36,489 nt of DNA, from the NCBI RefSeq assembly GCF_003725535.1, contig NZ_RJSF01000037.1, positions 1 to 36,489 on the forward strand, in the 5' to 3' direction. The position numbers and the translations under genes are program-made. Source of the DNA: Nocardioides pocheonensis. Lineage in GTDB: Bacteria; Actinomycetota; Actinomycetes; Propionibacteriales; Nocardioidaceae. The notes beneath the pieces are model-generated. The model was not told the DNA's origin. It did not search any database and worked only from the letters and a program-made list of their open reading frames with translations. Of the stretch, positions 32,456 through 36,489 are shown in pieces. Numbering within the stretch: the first letter of the stretch is position 1; every line of letters begins with the position of its first letter.

Positions 32456-34051
32456 TCACGGGCCGAGCACGCGCCCCCAGGCGGTCCGGAGCAGCGCGCG
32501 CCGCGCTCCGGCCCAGGCGCGCTCGGTCCGCAGCGCCGCCCGCGCGGCGTTCCAGCCGCAGGCGCCGTGCACGCCGCCACCGGGATGGGCCGACGCCCCC
32601 GCGAGGTAGAGCCCCGGCACGGGGGTCTCGGGCCGGCCGAGCCCTGGCGTCGGGCGGAACACCAGCTCCTGGTGGACCGCGGAGGTGCCGGCGTTGATCG
32701 CCCCGCCGACGAGGTTCGAGTCCGCCGAGGACAGGTCCTCGGGGCTCTGCGCCGAACGGGCGAGCACGTGCGAGGAGAAGCCCGGTGCGACCCGCTCGAC
32801 GGCTGCGGTCATCCGGTCCACGTGCGCGTCCAGGGCGCCGGGGTCGTCCAGCGAACCGCGCGGGACGTGCGTGTAGGCCCACGCCGACTCGGTGCCCTGC
32901 GGTGACCGGGTCGGGTCGGCCGTCGTCATCTGACCGAACAGCAGGAACGGTCGCTCCGGCACCCGGCCGACGGTCAGGTCGGCGGCGTGGTCGACGAACC
33001 CGTCGACGTCGACCCCGAGGTGGACGGTGCCGGCGCCGTGCGCGCCCCGGGCCGCCCACGGGACGGGACCGTCCAGGGCCCAGTTCAGTTTGAGTGTGGC
33101 GTGGTCCCACTGGAACCGCTCGAGGTCGCGCCGCATCCGCCCGGGCAGCCGGTCGAGCCCCACCAGGTCGCGGTAGAGCGACGGCGCGTCCACGTCAGCC
33201 AGTACGGCGCGCCGCGCGCGTACCCGCCCCCCGTCCTGCAGCCGTACGCCGGTCGCCCGGCCGCCCGTCAGCTCGACGGCTTCCACCCGGGCGCTCGTCC
33301 GGATGGAGACACCGCGCGACCGGGCCCGCCCGGCGAGCGCGTCGGCGAAGCGCTGGGCACCGCCCTCGGGCACCGGGAAGCCCACGTCCTGGCCGAGCAT
33401 GCACAGCAGCCAGCCGAAGACGCCGCTCCCGGCGGCGTCCGGCGGCACGTCGGCGTGCATGGCGTTGCCGGTGAGCAGCGCCGCCGCCCCGTCGCCGTCG
33501 AAGTTCTCCGTGGCGAGCCGGCGCACCGGCAGGACCGACAGCCGGGCGAGGTCGAGGAAGCCGGCGATCCGGAGGGCCCGGACGATCCGCAGACCCGCGA
33601 CCACCGGCGGGAACGGCGTGAACAGCGCGTCCAGCAACGGGTCGCGCAGCTGGCGCCACTGGTCGAACATCCGCAGCCATGCGTCCCCGTCGCCGGGCGC
33701 GAACTCCTCCACGCTCGCCGCGGTCTGCGCGGGGTCGCGGGAGAGCACCGCCGCGCGGCCGTCGTCGAGCGCGTGCGCGAGCACGCTCGGCGCATGCCGC
33801 CAGCTCAGCCCGAAGTCGGCCAGGTCGAGGCCCTGGATCACCGGCGACGCCGCGGCCAGCGGGTAGAAGGCGCTGAACAGGTCGTTGCAGAACCCGGGCG
33901 CGGTGACCTCCGCGCTGCGGACGGCGCCTCCGACCTCGTCGTTCGCCTCGAGCAGGACGACGTCCCAGCCGGCGTCGGCGAGGGCGTTCGCCGCGACCAG
34001 TCCGTTCGGACCGGCGCCGATCACGACCGCGTCGGCGACCTCAGCTGTCAC
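32456..34051 (-). CDS. CrtI/phytoene-dehydrogenase-like FAD oxidoreductase
   Basis: 531-aa flavoprotein. N-terminal FAD motif AVVIGAGPNGLVAANALADA, then LLEANDEVGGAVRSAE; the C-terminal PVPGLYLAGASAHPGGGVHG closes the second FAD site, as in CrtI and FAD-dependent amine oxidases of the COG1233 group. The reaction is a desaturation or oxidation of a hydrophobic substrate; this subgroup is not restricted to carotenoids and no other carotenoid gene is present. GTG 34051 overlaps the end of the CDGSH gene by 11 nt, so it is translationally coupled to it. Confidence 0.88.
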   Translation of the reverse strand: MTAEVADAVVIGAGPNGLVAANALADAGWDVVLLEANDEVGGAVRSAEVTAPGFCNDLFSAFYPLAAASPVIQGLDLADFGLSWRHAPSVLAHALDDGRAAVLSRDPAQTAASVEEFAPGDGDAWLRMFDQWRQLRDPLLDALFTPFPPVVAGLRIVRALRIAGFLDLARLSVLPVRRLATENFDGDGAAALLTGNAMHADVPPDAAGSGVFGWLLCMLGQDVGFPVPEGGAQRFADALAGRARSRGVSIRTSARVEAVELTGGRATGVRLQDGGRVRARRAVLADVDAPSLYRDLVGLDRLPGRMRRDLERFQWDHATLKLNWALDGPVPWAARGAHGAGTVHLGVDVDGFVDHAADLTVGRVPERPFLLFGQMTTADPTRSPQGTESAWAYTHVPRGSLDDPGALDAHVDRMTAAVERVAPGFSSHVLARSAQSPEDLSSADSNLVGGAINAGTSAVHQELVFRPTPGLGRPETPVPGLYLAGASAHPGGGVHGACGWNAARAALRTERAWAGARRALLRTAWGRVLGP

Positions 34052-34259
34052 GGGCTTCCACGACCGACGGTCGCGGCGCGGCTGCGGTGACGACCTTGTG
34101 CGTCCCGTCGCACCACGGCGCGCGCTGCGACCTGCCGCACAGGCAGACGGCGACGACGGGCCGCGTGGTGGCGTGGGCCCGGCCGGCCGCGTCGATCACC
34201 TCGTCGGCGCCGCGCACCAGCGCAGGCCCGTCGGGACAGATCTCCACCTGGCAGCTCAT
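34041..34259 (-). CDS. CDGSH-type iron-sulfur protein
   Basis: 72-aa protein binding one [2Fe-2S] cluster through three Cys and one His: Cys39, Cys41, Cys50 and His54 in CLCGRSQRAPWCDGTH, an exact family signature. It probably donates electrons or a cluster to its operon partners. Its ATG overlaps the stop of the HDO gene (ATGA), and its end overlaps the CrtI-like gene by 11 nt. Two additional Cys near the N-terminus (Cys3, Cys8) are outside the motif. Typical length for a bacterial single-domain CDGSH protein. Confidence 0.93.
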   Translation of the reverse strand: MSCQVEICPDGPALVRGADEVIDAAGRAHATTRPVVAVCLCGRSQRAPWCDGTHKVVTAAAPRPSVVEARDS

Positions 34260-35266
34260 GCGACCTCCTGCTGCAGCGTATCCAGCAGCGCGGAGTCGCC
34301 GGCCCGCCAGGCGTCGACCATGAGCGCCCCGGCCCGCGCGTCGAGCTGCACGCAGACCCCCGCACCGAGGAGCACGTCGCGCTGCAGCTCGGGGTGCTGC
34401 TCGACCAGCCGCTGGCAGATGCTGCGGCACGCGACCTGCTCGTGCACGGCGTCGGCCTCGACGTGCTCGTCGAAGTACGCGGTCACCCGCGCGTCGAAGC
34501 CGAGCCGCTCGGCTCCGCCGACGTACCGCCGGCACGGCAGCGAGCTGGTCGACTCGAACGCGGCCAGGTGTCCCATGAGCGCGCCGCGCAGCCGACGGTG
34601 CAGGGCGAAGAGCGACATCGCGTTGTTGACCGCCAGGGTGGCGGCCGGCACGGCGTCGATGTGGGCACCGTACGTCGGGTCGAGACCCGCGCCCTCGAGC
34701 GCGCGCGCGAACAGCGTGCTGTGGAGCCGGTCGACCCGTCCGCCCCCGAACTCGTCGTACTGGAGCTCGGCCAGCGCGACCTTGGGCGCCCCGTCGAGGC
34801 GCGGGATCGCGAACGCGTGCGGGTCGGACTCCTTGAGGTGGTAGATGCTGCGGTGCACGAGGAACTCGCGGTACTGCTCCTCCGTGGCCTCGCGCTGGAG
34901 GAACCGCGCCAGCCCGGCGTCCTCGGCGTCGTCGATGACCGCGGCGATCTGCGCGGGCACGCGATCGGGCCTGTCCGCGTCGAGGGCACGCCCGACGGCC
35001 GGCTCGGTCAGCTCACGCAGTGCCTGCTCGAACGCCGCCTCCAGCTGGGCACGGGTCGCGAGCAGGCCGGGCGACCACTCGTGGCGGGCGTCCACGTCGT
35101 CGAACCCGCGGTAGCTGAGCTCGTAGAGCGCCCACAGCGCGATCTGCGCGTCCTCGTCGGAGAGCACGTCGGCGTGCGCGTCGTACGCCACGTGCGCGGG
35201 ATCGGGCGAGACCATCGAGGCGAACACCTGCGCGCTGAACGGTCCGCGTGGTCGGGGCAGCTGCAT
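34256..35266 (-). CDS. Iron-containing redox enzyme, heme-oxygenase-like diiron (HDO) family
   Basis: 336-aa all-helical protein of the Haem_oxygenase_2/HDO superfamily. Likely diiron ligands: Glu172 in ELQYDEFGGG, His182, and His268, Asp272 and His275 in YFDEHVEADAVHEQ; a further Glu near 134 (QYREFLVH) is also plausible. Known HDO enzymes include UndA, BesC, SznF and CADD, which carry out C-C or C-N oxidations on small molecules. The substrate here is unknown. First gene of a three-gene operon with the CDGSH protein and the flavoprotein, which look like its electron supply. Confidence 0.87.
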   Translation of the reverse strand: MQLPRPRGPFSAQVFASMVSPDPAHVAYDAHADVLSDEDAQIALWALYELSYRGFDDVDARHEWSPGLLATRAQLEAAFEQALRELTEPAVGRALDADRPDRVPAQIAAVIDDAEDAGLARFLQREATEEQYREFLVHRSIYHLKESDPHAFAIPRLDGAPKVALAELQYDEFGGGRVDRLHSTLFARALEGAGLDPTYGAHIDAVPAATLAVNNAMSLFALHRRLRGALMGHLAAFESTSSLPCRRYVGGAERLGFDARVTAYFDEHVEADAVHEQVACRSICQRLVEQHPELQRDVLLGAGVCVQLDARAGALMVDAWRAGDSALLDTLQQEVA

Positions 35267-35295
35267 GTCTCGCAGTTACCCGTGCGTAAGGGCGC

Positions 35296-35970
35296 TCATG
35301 CGCTGGCGCGCGACGGCCGGACGGTGCGACCGCTGCGGGTCCGGGCGGCCCAGTACGCCGGCTCCCGGAGCAGCCGGACCCACGAGTAGTGGCTCAGCCC
35401 GGGCAGCACGTTGACCACCGGGTCGAACGACACCGCGAGGTCGTCGCCGTACGCCGCTCCGAGGTCGAGCCGGCCGAACGTGTGCCACGGGCCCACCGGA
35501 CCGGCCCAGCGGAGCTCGAAGCCGTGTCCCGGCTCGGGCACCGCGGCGAGGAGCAGCGCGCCGCGCGGCGACCGGTAGGGCAGCAGCGAGGTGAGCGCCC
35601 GTCCGGCGGGCTTCCGGGTCGGGGTCAGGACGTAGCGGGTGAGCCGACCGAGGCCCGTGCTGGCGAGCAGCAGGTCGGCCTCGCGGCCGTCCAGCAGGAG
35701 CCGGATCGCGAGTCCCTGGATGTCGGGCAGCGCGTCGGGCAAGCCGATGCCGCGCGAGACTCTGACGACCGCGGCGTCCTCTCCCGGGGCGTCGAGCCAG
35801 GGCACGCCGGACGGCATGGCGCCCGGCGTACGGGTCAGGGTCGCGTGCCGGAGCCGGCCCTCGGGATGCAGCGGCTTGATCCGCTGCCGCGCGGCGCCGA
35901 GCGCGCTGGTGCCCGCAGCGAGCACACCGCCGGCGGTGCGGGCGAGGAGGTCGACGGGTGCGGGAGCCAT
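35296..35970 (-). CDS. Catalase-superfamily-like protein, short
   Basis: 224 aa. The core resembles the catalase fold: RVSRGIGLPDALPDIQGLAIRLLL near residues 68-90, then TSLLPYRSPRGALLLAAVPE and a C-terminal WVRLLREPAYWAARTRSG. It is under half the length of a full catalase and the proximal heme Tyr region is not evident, so peroxidase activity is doubtful. Start ATG 35970 (MAPAPVDLL). It sits 30 nt upstream of the HDO gene on the same strand but may have its own promoter. Related proteins are often given vague names; call is tentative. Confidence 0.6.
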   Translation of the reverse strand: MAPAPVDLLARTAGGVLAAGTSALGAARQRIKPLHPEGRLRHATLTRTPGAMPSGVPWLDAPGEDAAVVRVSRGIGLPDALPDIQGLAIRLLLDGREADLLLASTGLGRLTRYVLTPTRKPAGRALTSLLPYRSPRGALLLAAVPEPGHGFELRWAGPVGPWHTFGRLDLGAAYGDDLAVSFDPVVNVLPGLSHYSWVRLLREPAYWAARTRSGRTVRPSRASA

Positions 35971-36118
35971 GCCGACCCGGTACCCGAGTGGTCCGGGCAC
36001 AATCACCCGCCCGCGGCCGTGGGGAGTGACCCTCCGCACACGACGCGTTTCCCGCAGGTCGCTGGCCCGCCTGCCGATGGGAAGGCCGAGACTCCCCGCG
36101 CAGACAGGCAAACAGGAG

Positions 36119-36489
36119 ATGGCAGCGCCCCAGCTCGAACGGTTCCTCGCACCTGAGGACATCATCGTGTCCAAGACCGACGCTCGGGGCGTCATGACCT
36201 ACGTCAACCGGACCTTCGCCGAGATCAGCGGCTACACCGAGCAGGAGCTCGTCGGCAGGCCGCACAACATGATCCGCCACCCCGACATGCCGCGGGGCGT
36301 CTTCAAGCTGCTCTGGGACACGATCTCCGGCGGCGACGAGATCTTCGCCTACGTCGTCAACCTCGCCAAGACCGGCGAGCGCTACTGGGTGCTGGCCCAC
36401 GTCACCCCGACCTTCGGCCCCGGGGGCGCCATCATCGGCTACCACTCGAACCGCCGGGCGCCGTCGCGGGCCGCGGTCCGCAAGCTCGA
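36119..36489 (+). CDS. PAS-domain sensor/chemoreceptor, partial at window end
   Basis: At least 123 residues, open to the window edge. A PAS fold with Aer-type signature: DIIVSKTDARGVMTYVNRTF, then GYTEQELVGRPHNMIRHPDM and PRGVFKLLWDTI, then NLAKTGERYWVLAHVTP. Aer-like PAS domains bind FAD or heme and sense oxygen or redox; the missing C-terminus probably carries a methyl-accepting or diguanylate-cyclase output. The start is uncertain: AGGAG abuts ATG 36119 with no spacer, and an in-frame ATG at 36077 would add 14 residues. It is divergent from the catalase-like gene. Confidence 0.83.
   Translation, partial: MAAPQLERFLAPEDIIVSKTDARGVMTYVNRTFAEISGYTEQELVGRPHNMIRHPDMPRGVFKLLWDTISGGDEIFAYVVNLAKTGERYWVLAHVTPTFGPGGAIIGYHSNRRAPSRAAVRKL

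Noticed and set aside
32456-34051. Carotenoid biosynthesis gene cluster
   Set aside because: The CrtI-like protein belongs to a broad flavoprotein group; no phytoene synthase, GGPP synthase or cyclase is in the window.

Overview
The window is very GC-rich, densely packed chromosomal DNA of a high-GC actinobacterium, most probably Nocardioides or a close relative. The grounds are codon use, many ATGA start/stop overlaps, several genes whose start codon sits 6-7 nt after a TANNNT -10 box (leaderless layout), repeats of the type GTTTCGGCAGGCTCAACCAC, and gene content. No sequence search was run, so family names rest on motifs and remembered homologues.

Layout. (1) 62-4957: an arabinose/arabino-oligosaccharide uptake operon made of a lipoprotein binding protein, two CUT1 permeases and a GH51 arabinofuranosidase. 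No ATPase gene is present, and a strong hairpin lies between the binding protein and permease genes. (2) 5087-14891: a ten-kilobase co-directional operon built around cyp51 (sterol 14-alpha-demethylase family). It holds an SDR, cyp51, a CxxHxxC ferredoxin, an NTF2-like protein, aldehyde dehydrogenase, a second SDR, a beta-hydroxyacid dehydrogenase, a carboxymuconolactone-decarboxylase-like protein, a TetR regulator, a CYP123-like P450 and an unknown protein. As remembered, the gene set matches the M. tuberculosis Rv0762c-Rv0771 region. Its promoter carries two palindromes 41 bp apart. (3) 14892-18804: tandem 87-nt inverted-repeat elements, tRNA-Asp, a DUF3263 protein, an acyltransferase, a small unknown gene, tRNA-Glu, a zincin-like metallopeptidase and an RsbW-type ATP-binding protein. 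(4) 18990-23597: type II NADH dehydrogenase, a large NB-ARC/LuxR regulator, and a PaaI-type thioesterase whose promoter holds a perfect match to the KstR box TnnAACnnGTTnnA.

(5) 23647-31588: the most unusual block. One strand carries a zinc-type dehydrogenase, a 6-pyruvoyl-tetrahydropterin-synthase-like protein lacking several catalytic residues, a GT4 glycosyltransferase, a polytopic LPG-synthase-TM protein, a RibD-C-type reductase and GTP cyclohydrolase II. Divergently there is a CDP-alcohol phosphatidyltransferase and an LtaS/sulfatase-like membrane enzyme, closed by a DPPW methyltransferase. GTP-derived heterocycle chemistry next to lipid and glycan assembly suggests an undescribed modified lipid or envelope compound. 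(6) 31692-35970: an SRPBCC protein, two more 87-nt elements, then a heme-oxygenase-like diiron (HDO) protein, a CDGSH iron-sulfur protein and a CrtI-like flavoprotein in one tight operon, and a catalase-superfamily-like protein. (7) 36119-end: the start of a PAS-domain sensor that runs off the window.

No CRISPR array, prophage, integrase or transposase was seen. The repeats are small palindromic elements; some form the start regions of cyp51-operon genes.
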